Origin: JAIVHC01 sp049975505
GTDB taxonomy: Bacteria > Desulfobacterota > Desulfuromonadia > Desulfuromonadales > Desulfuromonadaceae
Length of the DNA stretch: 22,617 nucleotides
Direction of reading: 5' to 3'
Assembly (NCBI GenBank): GCA_049975505.1
Contig: JBNGCY010000043.1
Coordinates: 1 to 22,617, forward strand
The position numbers and the translations under genes were made by a program. A model generated the notes under the pieces. That model made no database searches and was not told where the DNA came from. It worked only from the letters and a program-made list of their open reading frames with translations. Positions within the stretch are counted from its first letter, which is position 1; the number at the start of each line of letters is the position of its first letter. This document shows positions 15,813 to 22,617 of this stretch, in pieces.

Positions 15813-17627
15813 TTATTCTACCGTTACACTTTTGGCCAGATTTCTGGGCATATCCACATCGTTCCCCAGGCGAACGGCAATCTCCATCGCCAGAAGCTGT
15901 ACCACAACCAGCATAGCAAAAAATTCGAGCATGGGATGATCGTACTGCTCAATCATTATAAGATCATCCGCGAGCTCAAAATCCTCCGCCGTTATGGCGA
16001 CAATGGTGGAATCGCGCGCGGAGAGTTCTTCTACATTGCTTTTGATTTTTTCATACAGAATACTCCGCGGCATCAGGGCGATGGTAAACAATTCCGCATC
16101 CGCAAGGGCAATCGGTCCGTGTTTCATCTCCCCTGCCGGATACCCCTCCGCATGGAGATAGCTTATCTCCTTGAGTTTCAGCGCACCTTCAAGGGCAAGG
16201 GGATAAAAGATATCCCTGCCGATAAAAAAGAAACCATGCCCGTGCAGATAGCGTTTCGACATACGTGAGAGTCGGTCATGCAGAGAAGTGGGAACCGTTA
16301 CCACCTGGACACACTGCTGGGCGATACTTATCTCGTGCTGCACCTGCTCGGGAGTAAGGGTCTTGCGCCCCTGCCCCCAGTACAGAGCCAGGAGCCACAG
16401 GGTCATAACCTGGGCGGAAAAAGCCTTGGTGGAAGCCACCCCTTTTTCGATCCCGGCGCGCAGCAGAAGAGCCCGTGAAGCAGCACGCACCATAGAGCTG
16501 TTATCCACATTACACAGTACCAGGGTTTCGAGCCCCTGTGCGCGCGCAAGTTTAAGAGCCTCGAGGGTGTCGGCAGTTTCCCCGGACTGCGAAATTGCAA
16601 TAAACAATGCATCCTGATCCAGTATCGGCTCCCGATAGCGGAATTCACTTGCCACTTCCACCTTTGCCGGGATCCCGGCGAGACGTTCGAACAGATAAGA
16701 ACCGGTCAGCGCGGCATGATAACTGGTGCCACAGGCGCATAAAACAACGCGGGAAAACCGCTGCAGCCACTTCGGGGTGAAGGATTCCAGCACCACCCCA
16801 TCCGCCCCCAGGCGTCCCCGTAGAATATCCGCCAACACCTGGGTCTGTTCGTATATCTCCTTTTCCATGAAATAGCGAAAGCCCTCTTTGCGAGCTGCCT
16901 GGGTACTGGCCGGCAGAGGCCTGACCTCCGGTTTCACTTGCCCCCCATACATATCAAACAGCTGCACGGAGGATTGCGTGGCCACGCCCCACTCCCCGTC
17001 TTCGATATACATGGCTTTATCGCACACACCAACCATCGCCGCATCTGAAGAAGCAAAATGGCATCCATCCGCAGAGAAACCCAACTGCAGAGGAGATCCC
17101 TGGCGCGCAAAATAGATATTCCCCGGAGCATATTCGGTTATCAGCAAAATGGCATACGCACCTTCGAGCTGATCCAGCGTTGCGCGAAATGCGGCAAGAA
17201 CCTGATGCTCCTCTTCAGGTCTGTGGGGCAGTTGCTGTTCAAACAGATGCACAATTACTTCGCTGTCGGTCTGACTTAGAAATGGATCGGTCAGTTTTTT
17301 ACGTAATTCACGATAATTCTCAATAATACCGTTGTGAACCACCTGACTGTGCACCAACCCATGCGGATGAGCATTGGCTTCCGTAGGTTTACCGTGGGTC
17401 GCCCATCGCGTATGTCCGATAGCGGTAACCGGACCGCTGCTGCGCATATCAGCAACCTTGGCTGCGAGATTGTCCAGCTTGCCCACCGCACGAAATCTGT
17501 GCAGACCATCTTCCTGCAACAGAGTTAAACCCGCGGAATCGTAACCGCGATATTCAAGTTCGCGCAGACCACTTAAAATTATTTCTGTAGCTTCTTTTTC
17601 TCCGATATAACCAACTATTCCACACAC
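15813..17627 (-). CDS. glmS: Glutamine--fructose-6-phosphate aminotransferase (isomerising)
   Basis: Makes glucosamine-6-phosphate from fructose-6-phosphate and glutamine, the entry step to UDP-GlcNAc for peptidoglycan, LPS and exopolysaccharide. 604 aa, near the usual 609. The N-terminus MCGIVGYIG places the glutaminase nucleophile at Cys2 (exposed after Met removal); GHTRWATHG (71-79) and HNGIIENY (98-105) follow. Two SIS sugar-isomerase domains are present, with CGTSYHA (299-305) and SQSGETADT (346-354), and the C-terminus DVDMPRNLAKSVTVE is standard. The start is GTG with only a weak ribosome site. No glmU or glmM is adjacent. No glmS ribozyme is seen upstream. WecB and other UDP-GlcNAc users nearby would depend on this product. 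Confidence 0.98.
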   Translation of the reverse strand: MCGIVGYIGEKEATEIILSGLRELEYRGYDSAGLTLLQEDGLHRFRAVGKLDNLAAKVADMRSSGPVTAIGHTRWATHGKPTEANAHPHGLVHSQVVHNGIIENYRELRKKLTDPFLSQTDSEVIVHLFEQQLPHRPEEEHQVLAAFRATLDQLEGAYAILLITEYAPGNIYFARQGSPLQLGFSADGCHFASSDAAMVGVCDKAMYIEDGEWGVATQSSVQLFDMYGGQVKPEVRPLPASTQAARKEGFRYFMEKEIYEQTQVLADILRGRLGADGVVLESFTPKWLQRFSRVVLCACGTSYHAALTGSYLFERLAGIPAKVEVASEFRYREPILDQDALFIAISQSGETADTLEALKLARAQGLETLVLCNVDNSSMVRAASRALLLRAGIEKGVASTKAFSAQVMTLWLLALYWGQGRKTLTPEQVQHEISIAQQCVQVVTVPTSLHDRLSRMSKRYLHGHGFFFIGRDIFYPLALEGALKLKEISYLHAEGYPAGEMKHGPIALADAELFTIALMPRSILYEKIKSNVEELSARDSTIVAITAEDFELADDLIMIEQYDHPMLEFFAMLVVVQLLAMEIAVRLGNDVDMPRNLAKSVTVE

Positions 17628-17898
17628 AGCAGATATCCATTTATTTGAAAGGGGGTGTAGGTAAAAAATATAAATACCAAATAATATCAGGATCTTAAGC
17701 GAGAGAAGGCTCTATAATGGCAGGTATTCTCAGCAAAGGAATAACCTTTTAGAAAAAAAGTTTCTCACACATCACAAAAATATCAAGCTCATGGTACTAA
17801 AACAACCTAATAATGAATTTTACGAACTGAAAACGTCTCATGCATACGTCGAAGCAGCGAGACAATTGCGCCTGGTTCTGTAATGGCGCGGCAGTTGG

Positions 17899-17982
17899 TG
17901 AATTTTGTCGCGGCAGGAATCCCGGTCACGCGCCACCCCCCCGCACAGATCCCGCTCAGGCATTTGACCGTTTATTGTCAAA
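17899..17982. other. Repeat-like sequence, possible group II intron tail on the minus strand
   Basis: The 17628-18422 gap has no convincing gene. Read on the minus strand, about 17955-17899 gives GGGATCTGTGCGGGGGGGTG and, a little further, ATTCCTGCCGCGAC, which recalls 3' ends of bacterial group II introns. Next to it lies an inverted repeat TTTGAC-N8-GTCAAA (17963-17982), and at about 18037-18059 a minus-strand stretch starting GGGACAGGACAAATG, like sequences seen around REP-type elements. No reverse transcriptase or domain V was found, so at most this is debris. Recognition is from memory. Confidence 0.25.
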
Positions 17983-18198
17983 TAGACAACATGACCCGTA
18001 CCAGGCAGAGGCAGCCACTGCTCCCTTTCTTTTTGGAAAACATTTGTCCTGTCCCTGGAATATACCCAATCCCTATAATTCCCTATCGTCCCTTATCGCG
18101 GTGAGAACCTTAATAATTGTAAGCACCTGCCCCCCCCTTGCGTTCTCAGAAAAAGCAATAAAGCAACAACACCCCATCCTGACTCCCAAAGTGCCTGT

Positions 18199-18242
18199 CC
18201 TTTTGCTCGTCCTTTTGCTCGTCTGCCTGTCCTTTTGCTCGT
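18199..18242. repeat. Three copies of a 12-bp direct repeat
   Basis: CCTTTTGCTCGT occurs at 18199-18210, 18211-18222 and 18231-18242, the last two separated by CTGCCTGT. A longer unit, GCCTGTCCTTTTGCTCGTC, occurs twice. It lies about 75 bp upstream of the sigma-54 promoter of the PEP-CTERM gene. Too few and too short for CRISPR; it looks like slippage expansion or a clustered protein-binding site. Confidence 0.8.
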
Positions 18243-18277
18243 CTGAAAACTTTACACTACCTATTCCACTTTAAGTC

Positions 18278-18293
18278 AATCTTTTCCAAGATT
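18278..18293. promoter_or_regulatory. Perfect inverted repeat, candidate activator site
   Basis: AATCTT-TTCC-AAGATT lies about 25 bp upstream of the -24 element of the PEP-CTERM gene promoter, centred near -60 from the predicted start of transcription. It is a candidate PrsR binding site by position only; enhancer sites for sigma-54 activators are often further upstream. Confidence 0.35.
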
Positions 18294-18317
18294 CTGTATT
18301 TATTGATTATTTACTAC

Positions 18318-18333
18318 TTGGCTCTATTTATGC
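18318..18333 (+). promoter_or_regulatory. Sigma-54 (-24/-12) promoter of the PEP-CTERM gene
   Basis: TTGGCTCTATTTATGC has the invariant GG (18320-18321), exactly 10 nt, then GC (18332-18333). Transcription would start near 18345, leaving a leader of about 78 nt before the ATG. It fits control by the PrsK/PrsR pair encoded in the window, since PrsR has an intact GAFTGA sigma-54 contact loop. Confidence 0.7.
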
Positions 18334-18422
18334 GAGAGCTACAAAAGCTATCGTACTAGAAAAAAACTCCAGACACTCTTTAACATTCATGAAATCGATT
18401 TTTTTCCTGCAAGGAGGCTAAA

Positions 18423-18875
18423 ATGAAGAAAACACTTATAATTTCAGTAACTTTACTTCTTATCTTCATTGCATGTCCGGCTTTTGCCACACCTGTGCAT
18501 TTTGATATCAATGCAGGTGGGTTCGGATATGAGACGAGCTGGTCCATCACAGGACCCACTTTTTCGGCTGGTGTAAGCAGAATGGCAAATTATTCTACCT
18601 ATTCTTACGAGTGGGATCTGAATCCCGGGCCATACAACCTCTATATGACAGACACCTGGGGGGATGGCCTGGATAATGGCGGTTCACTGCACTTGATTGT
18701 GGCCGGTATTTCTTTACTTGACTATGATACCCCTTCGAACGTGTTTCGTTCCACGTTCTCTTACGACTTTGATGTTCCGGGCACGAACCCCGTCCCCAAG
18801 CCTTCAACCTTCCTGCTGCTTGGCAGCGGATTGGCAGGTCTGGGATTTTACGCACGCAAGAAGAAAAAAGCGTAA
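18423..18875 (+). CDS. PEP-CTERM sorting-domain protein (PKP variant)
   Basis: Secreted protein of 150 aa, an expected substrate of the XrtA exosortase. A signal peptide is clear (MKKTLIISVTLLLIFIACPAFA, cut after about residue 22). The mature part is small, without cysteines, and carries YNLYMTDTWGDGLDNGGSLH (71-90), a WGDG loop of a type found in secreted beta-rich proteins and possibly binding calcium. The C-terminus is a sorting signal: PVPKPSTF (123-130), a hydrophobic stretch LLLGSGLAGLGFYA (131-144) and a basic tail RKKKKA. The usual Pro-Glu-Pro is here Pro-Lys-Pro. A perfect GGAGG lies 5 nt before the ATG, a sigma-54 promoter sits upstream and a strong terminator follows, so it is a single-gene unit. 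Function of the exported domain is unknown; matrix or surface attachment is inferred. Confidence 0.92.
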   Translation: MKKTLIISVTLLLIFIACPAFATPVHFDINAGGFGYETSWSITGPTFSAGVSRMANYSTYSYEWDLNPGPYNLYMTDTWGDGLDNGGSLHLIVAGISLLDYDTPSNVFRSTFSYDFDVPGTNPVPKPSTFLLLGSGLAGLGFYARKKKKA

Positions 18876-18913
18876 AAAAAACCGACAGTACAATCTAATT
18901 CTGCAAATTGAAG

Positions 18914-18942
18914 CGGGGCCGGGAATGGCCCCGTTTTGTTTT
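18914..18942 (+). terminator. Rho-independent terminator of the PEP-CTERM gene
   Basis: A perfect 7-bp stem CGGGGCC (18914-18920) / GGCCCCG (18927-18933) with loop GGGAAT is followed by TTTTGTTTT. It begins 39 bp after the stop codon. Confidence 0.9.
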
Positions 18943-18966
18943 CCCGGCGAAGCCGACAAACCCGGC

Positions 18967-19075
18967 CACCTGTAAGAAGGCGGTGCCACCCCAACTGAAG
19001 GAAAGACAATCCAACTGGCAAGGGCGTCACTGGCCAACGGTGAGGTCTGAAGGAAGCCATAGGGGATGTGATGCC
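18967..19075 (+). other. Possible group II intron domain I fragment
   Basis: Within the 18943-19401 gap, the stretch CTGGCAAGGGCGTCACTGGC (about 19014-19033) followed by GGTGAGGTCTGAAGGAAGCC (about 19040-19059) resembles the 5' structured RNA of bacterial group II introns, where GTGA-AATCTGAAGGAAGC-type sequences recur. The likeness stops near 19070. No intron-encoded protein, domain V or 3' end follows on this strand. From about 19076 to 19401 I see no gene, only A/T-rich sequence leading to the VanZ-like gene. Recognition is from memory and unverified. Confidence 0.3.
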
Positions 19076-19401
19076 ACACCGTTTGACCATATTGCTTTGC
19101 TTGCATTAATAGTGCGATGCGCTGATTGCCAAAGAACGAATCAATTTGGTTCTGGCATGAAACAGTTTCTGCTACAATCTGATCCAAAGCATCATCTCCT
19201 GTGGTTGTTAAGGTTTTTTGACGATAACCTGTTTTACTGCAGTTGATGGTGCTTTTGTTTTGTTATTTCAGGATGTTGAATATTTTTTCAGCCTGCGAAA
19301 GTTAAGTGAGTTAATTATATACACCTGCCCCCTGACGCGGTATAACGGCAGGCAGGAATATATGAGGAAATATCGGTATAATCCAAGCGGATCAGATAAG
19401 C

Positions 19402-20727
19402 ATGCCAGCTTTCAGGAAGCAGTATAGAATATTAGGCATTCTCGCCTTCGGCTATTTCATATTATTGGTTTACGCCAGCTGGATGCCATATGATTTTCGT
19501 ACCGACATAGATTTCCAATGGCATATAAATCAGGCGTTACATGCCTGGCCTGTAAATCCATATGCCCGTGTAAGCGGCTCCGATATTCTCAGCAATCTAA
19601 TTCTCTACATCCCCCTCGGGGCCCTGTTCGCGACATACTTCTCTGCAAAGAAATATGCACGATGGAAAACCTTCAGCGCCAGTCTGTTTATATGCATAGC
19701 CACAAGCTTCAGCATCGAAACAGTGCAGCTCTTTTCCACGCTGCGCACCGCAAGCATTACTGATCTGATGATGAATTCTATAAGCGGTACGATAGGCGCA
19801 GCGGCGGGTACATTATGCGGTTTCCCCCTATGGCAGAATATCAGCGCTTCTCTGGAATTGCGCCGCCAGAGCAACCCCATTGACATACTGACCCTCTTAT
19901 TTACCGGACTTCTCGTTGCAGATGCCCTCTCACCCTACCGCCCTACTCTGCTGCTCTCCGAGGTCTGGCACAGCATTAAAACATCCTACTTTAATCCCAT
20001 CGCCGGTTTTGCGCAACATCCGTGGCACTGGTGGCTGGTCACTCATGTTATGGTCTATATTATCTTCACCTGGATGGTAAGTCAGTGGCAGATGCGGGGG
20101 GATTCAAAGGCAGGGGTATTACATGCAGGGTTGTTCTGTAGTCTGTTTACAATAATTATCGAGTGCAGCAAAATATTTATCACTTCCCGAGTTGTAAATA
20201 CTGCCAATATAATTGCAAATTCGGGCGGCATCCTGCTCGCCGTTATAATTTTACATCTGTGGCGGCATCCTGCTTCAAGCAAAACACGCCTGGTGCTGGG
20301 GATTACAGCTCTGAGTATATATATCCTCTACATTGGCTGGACACCCTTTAACTTCGCATATTCAGCCGAAGCCTTCGCCGCGAATCTGCCTCACGGCGTT
20401 GAATTTCTACCCTTTTACCACTACGCTATGGGGGCATCTCTTAACCATGTGCGCCTGTTTATCCAGACAATTATTTTCTCGGCGGCCCTAATCTATTTTG
20501 TGCGTCTGCTGCTTAAGCATACCGGTTATAGCCGGAGCCATATTATTGTAGCCATATTAATCAGTGGCGGCATAGGTCTTCTTCAGGAAGGTGGGCAGCT
20601 CTTTCTTCCGTCGCGCACGCCTTCCATGACTGATATATACTGCTATATGCTCGGTGGATTTCTCGCCAGCAGAATTCCATTGGAATATCAACAAGTAGAG
20701 GATAGAAAGGCGAAACATGATATCTGA
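19402..20727 (+). CDS. VanZ-like membrane protein with three internal repeats
   Basis: Polytopic inner-membrane protein of 441 aa made of VanZ-like units. A signature E-x8-R-x5-[DN] appears three times: Glu106-Arg115-Asp121 (IETVQLFSTLRTASITD), Glu254-Arg263-Asn269 (IECSKIFITSRVVNTAN) and Glu396-Arg405-Asp411 (QEGGQLFLPSRTPSMTD). Each is preceded by a loop with a conserved proline, 76-81 residues earlier (SWMPYDF at 26, ALSPYRP at 175, GWTPFNF at 312). Typical VanZ domains have one such unit. VanZ confers low teicoplanin resistance in enterococci, but the family's general role is unknown. The start is ATG 19402 with a weak ribosome site. Its 3' end overlaps the next gene by 11 bp, so both are co-expressed. 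In this setting a cell-surface polymer function is likely; drug resistance should not be assumed. Confidence 0.85.
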   Translation: MPAFRKQYRILGILAFGYFILLVYASWMPYDFRTDIDFQWHINQALHAWPVNPYARVSGSDILSNLILYIPLGALFATYFSAKKYARWKTFSASLFICIATSFSIETVQLFSTLRTASITDLMMNSISGTIGAAAGTLCGFPLWQNISASLELRRQSNPIDILTLLFTGLLVADALSPYRPTLLLSEVWHSIKTSYFNPIAGFAQHPWHWWLVTHVMVYIIFTWMVSQWQMRGDSKAGVLHAGLFCSLFTIIIECSKIFITSRVVNTANIIANSGGILLAVIILHLWRHPASSKTRLVLGITALSIYILYIGWTPFNFAYSAEAFAANLPHGVEFLPFYHYAMGASLNHVRLFIQTIIFSAALIYFVRLLLKHTGYSRSHIIVAILISGGIGLLQEGGQLFLPSRTPSMTDIYCYMLGGFLASRIPLEYQQVEDRKAKHDI

Positions 20728-21796
20728 GGATTCTGTGCGCGTAGCAGTTGTGGGAGATCTACTCTTCACGACCCCATACACAGCAGATCGCGACACCCGC
20801 GGTATGGAGGCATTGACCCCTGAAATAAATGCGGTGTTTTCAGGCTGCGATCTGGTTATGGCCAACCTCGAAAGCACCCTGCCGACACAGGAGTGTATTC
20901 GCACTGAACCACGGGTTTTCGGCACACCCCAACAGTTTAAGTCATTGCGCCAGGCGCATATCAACTTGATATCCCTCGCCAACAACCACACCTTCGATGC
21001 CCTGGAAAGCGGCTTTAAACAAACACGTGATACGTTGGATGCATTGCAGATCAATTCATTTGGAGCCGGGGCTAATCTACAACAGGCGCAACAATGCGCG
21101 AGCTTTAACATTAAAGGCGTTCGCATCGCTTTTATCGGTGCTGTTGCCCCTTCCACCGGCATGAAGTTCTTTGCTGACGCTCAAACCCCTGGCGTGGCCC
21201 AGCTCGATACTGAAGCAGTATGCGCCAATATTAAACGTCTCAAGAAAAACCACGACCACGTTATTCTCTCCCCTCACTGGGGGGACGAGCGTTTCCGCTT
21301 CCCCTCCCCTGAGCAGATTATGCAGGGGCATGCATTTATCGATGCCGGCGCCACAGCGGTACTCGGCCACCATCCACATGTAATGCAGGGGATGGAGACA
21401 TACCATGGCGGTATCATCGCTTATTCACTGGGGAATTTTCTGTCCAATCCGGTCTACTGGGAAAGTGGTGACACCCTCACATGGGATCGATTTGAGCGCA
21501 GCAGCCAGATCCTCATCCTCGAACTGGATAAACAGGAAATGTTGCACTTCGAACAGATCCCCACATTCGATGACGGATCCAGTATCAGAGTAGATAACAC
21601 AGGCAGGACAAGCAAATATCTGAAGAGGGCTGACAAATTCATTCAGGATGGAATCACCGCATCTAAATACAACAGGGAAGCATTCCGGGTCAGAAAGGTC
21701 TTGCCTTTCAAAGCGCAACTACGCTGGAGCAAACTCAAGCGAATCCGCCCCGGGCATATTAAAAAAGCCCTGAAATTGCTGTTGCAAAAGGACTAA
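20717..21796 (+). CDS. CapA-family (PGA_cap) metallophosphatase-like protein
   Basis: 359-aa protein with the calcineurin-like fold of the capsule protein CapA/PgsA family. Motifs in order: VVGDLLF (11-17), ANLEST (49-54), SLANNHTFDAL (86-96), SPHWGDE (185-191), GHHPH (217-221) and AYSLGNFLSNP (235-245). These cover the expected metal-binding Asp, Asn and His residues, so a catalytic site is plausible. There is no signal peptide or membrane anchor, whereas Bacillus CapA is membrane-bound; this copy appears cytosolic. AAAGG lies 5 nt upstream of the ATG, which sits inside the end of the VanZ-like gene (11-bp overlap), a strong sign of co-translation. The pairing suggests a joint role in surface polymer export or lipid-linked precursor turnover. 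Poly-gamma-glutamate synthesis genes (capBC) are absent, so a glutamate capsule is not implied. Confidence 0.92.
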   Translation: MISEDSVRVAVVGDLLFTTPYTADRDTRGMEALTPEINAVFSGCDLVMANLESTLPTQECIRTEPRVFGTPQQFKSLRQAHINLISLANNHTFDALESGFKQTRDTLDALQINSFGAGANLQQAQQCASFNIKGVRIAFIGAVAPSTGMKFFADAQTPGVAQLDTEAVCANIKRLKKNHDHVILSPHWGDERFRFPSPEQIMQGHAFIDAGATAVLGHHPHVMQGMETYHGGIIAYSLGNFLSNPVYWESGDTLTWDRFERSSQILILELDKQEMLHFEQIPTFDDGSSIRVDNTGRTSKYLKRADKFIQDGITASKYNREAFRVRKVLPFKAQLRWSKLKRIRPGHIKKALKLLLQKD

Positions 21797-21908
21797 ACTG
21801 CTGCTTGACCCGGGATGTTCGCTTGTTTTCTCGCCAGCAAAACACCTGCAGTCCTGCCATTTTTCACGCTTCTAACAGAGATTGCACAGAACACGGGGAG
21901 GGTTTAGT

Positions 21909-21965
21909 ATGAAATGTATAGCTCAACTTCGCTATCACGCATCCCCGGAGGTAGATACACCATGA
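21909..21965 (+). CDS. Short leader ORF coupled to the AAA-ATPase-like gene
   Basis: An 18-codon ORF (MKCIAQLRYHASPEVDTP) with GGGGAG about 10 nt upstream. Its stop overlaps the next start as ATGA (21962-21965), and the ribosome site of the next gene (CCGGAGG) lies inside its coding sequence. This is the arrangement of a translational coupling leader. It is very short and could be chance; no homologue can be judged at this length. Confidence 0.3.
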   Translation: MKCIAQLRYHASPEVDTP

Positions 21966-22617
21966 CCCAGTTACAAAAGCTCCCCATCGGGATTCAGACC
22001 TTTGAAAAGATACGCAATGATGATTTTGTGTATGTGGACAAGACTGAGCAGATAAAGCACCTTATTGACACCGGTGAATACTATTTGCTCTCCCGGCCCC
22101 GGCGTTTCGGCAAGAGCATGCTTATTTCCACCCTGCATTCGCTGTTTGAAGGGTGCAAAGAGATGTTCGAGGGGCTGTATATTTATGACAAGTGGGACTG
22201 GGAAACAACCCATCCGGTAATCAAGATCAGTTTTAGCGGAGTGGCGCGCGATCTGGCAGACATGAAGCAGGATGTAGTCGGCATTCTGGAGGAAAATCAG
22301 CGCCGTCTCGGGATAGAGTGTAAGCGCCCAGAAGATCTGGGTGGGTGTTTCAAGCAACTCATCATGGAAGCGAGCGAGAAATACGCTAAGAACGTCGTAA
22401 TCCTCGTAGACGAATACGATAAGCTCATCGTCGACAACCTGGATCAGCCTGAAGTGGCCAAGCAGGGACGCGAAGTTCTAAAAGACCTCTACACCACCAT
22501 CAAGGACAGTGATCAGTACATCCGGTTTGCGTTTCTCACCGGGGTGAGCAAGTTCAGTAAGGTCTCGGTTTTCAGCGGGTTAAACAACCTCAAAGACATC
22601 ACCCTGGATGAACGCTT
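21962..22617 (+). CDS. AAA-ATPase-like / DUF1703-type protein, 3' end cut by the window
   Basis: N-terminal 218 residues of a larger protein (full members are usually above 500 aa with a C-terminal PD-(D/E)XK nuclease-like DUF1703 domain, which would lie outside). Visible: LPIGIQTFEKI and FVYVDKTEQIKHLI at the front, the Walker-A-like loop SRPRRFGKSML, Walker B VVILVDEYDKLI, and the sensor-type FLTGVSKFSKVSVFSGLNNL. This family is abundant, often in many copies, in Bacteroidota, sulfur bacteria and deltaproteobacteria. Its function is unproven; links to mobile elements or defence have been guessed. GGAGG about 9 nt before the ATG supports the start. It lies 165 bp beyond capA, with no clear terminator between. 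Confidence 0.93.
   Translation, partial: MTQLQKLPIGIQTFEKIRNDDFVYVDKTEQIKHLIDTGEYYLLSRPRRFGKSMLISTLHSLFEGCKEMFEGLYIYDKWDWETTHPVIKISFSGVARDLADMKQDVVGILEENQRRLGIECKRPEDLGGCFKQLIMEASEKYAKNVVILVDEYDKLIVDNLDQPEVAKQGREVLKDLYTTIKDSDQYIRFAFLTGVSKFSKVSVFSGLNNLKDITLDER

Noticed and set aside
17628..17830. glmS ribozyme upstream of glmS
   Set aside because: No conserved ribozyme core was seen, the leader is A/T rich, and the ribozyme is essentially a Gram-positive feature.
18199..18242. CRISPR array
   Set aside because: Units are 12 bp, two are directly abutting, and there are no spacers or cas genes.
17840..18274. 144-aa open frame upstream of the PEP-CTERM gene
   Set aside because: It runs through direct repeats and poly-C tracts, with no ribosome site and no domain; non-coding.
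18804..19187. 127-aa minus-strand open frame over the PEP-CTERM terminator
   Set aside because: It crosses a perfect terminator and the end of a well-supported gene and matches nothing I know.

Overview
The window looks like a chromosomal stretch of an environmental, surface-polymer-producing Gram-negative proteobacterium. The exosortase/PEP-CTERM genes, the sigma-54 regulator pair (PrsK/PrsR), the chemoreceptor signalling domain and a hairpin repeat starting like GATGGCGTCGTAAAA all fit a Desulfuromonas/Geobacter-like (deltaproteobacterial) lineage. That placement is inference from memory; a gammaproteobacterium is not excluded.

Layout. 1-4.4 kb (minus): a dCache chemoreceptor and a large PAS-GGDEF-EAL-CZB c-di-GMP enzyme, both with good sigma-70 promoters. 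4.4-4.9 kb: a divergent promoter region with a hairpin repeat. 4.9-6.7 kb (plus): a NifS/DndA-like cysteine desulfurase, then two small paralogous proteins; the second appears to start at an AUA codon overlapping the stop of the first. 6.7-13.8 kb (minus): an exosortase operon read as acyltransferase - wecB - xrtA - epsI - prsK - prsR, with overlapping or nearly adjacent genes, broken only by a 103-bp inverted-repeat element between prsK and prsR. 14.0-14.3 kb: a possible frameshifted gene remnant. 14.3-17.6 kb (minus): manC and glmS, which supply GDP-mannose and glucosamine-6-phosphate. 17.6-19.4 kb: a repeat-rich accessory stretch holding a PEP-CTERM protein gene with its own sigma-54 promoter and a strong terminator, flanked by short repeats and possible group II intron debris. 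19.4-21.8 kb (plus): a three-repeat VanZ-like membrane protein overlapping a CapA-type metallophosphatase. 21.9 kb to the end (plus): a short leader ORF coupled to an AAA-ATPase-like (DUF1703-type) protein cut by the window edge.

How it fits together. PrsK (membrane kinase) and PrsR (sigma-54 activator) are expected to drive PEP-CTERM genes, and the PEP-CTERM gene at 18.4 kb has a textbook GG-N10-GC promoter. Its product would be exported, handled by the XrtA exosortase at its C-terminal anchor, and associated with an exopolysaccharide. WecB, ManC and GlmS supply sugar precursors, but no glycosyltransferase, flippase or polymerase lies in the window. The exosortase locus is therefore partial or dispersed. 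No rRNA, tRNA, CRISPR array or intact transposase was seen.
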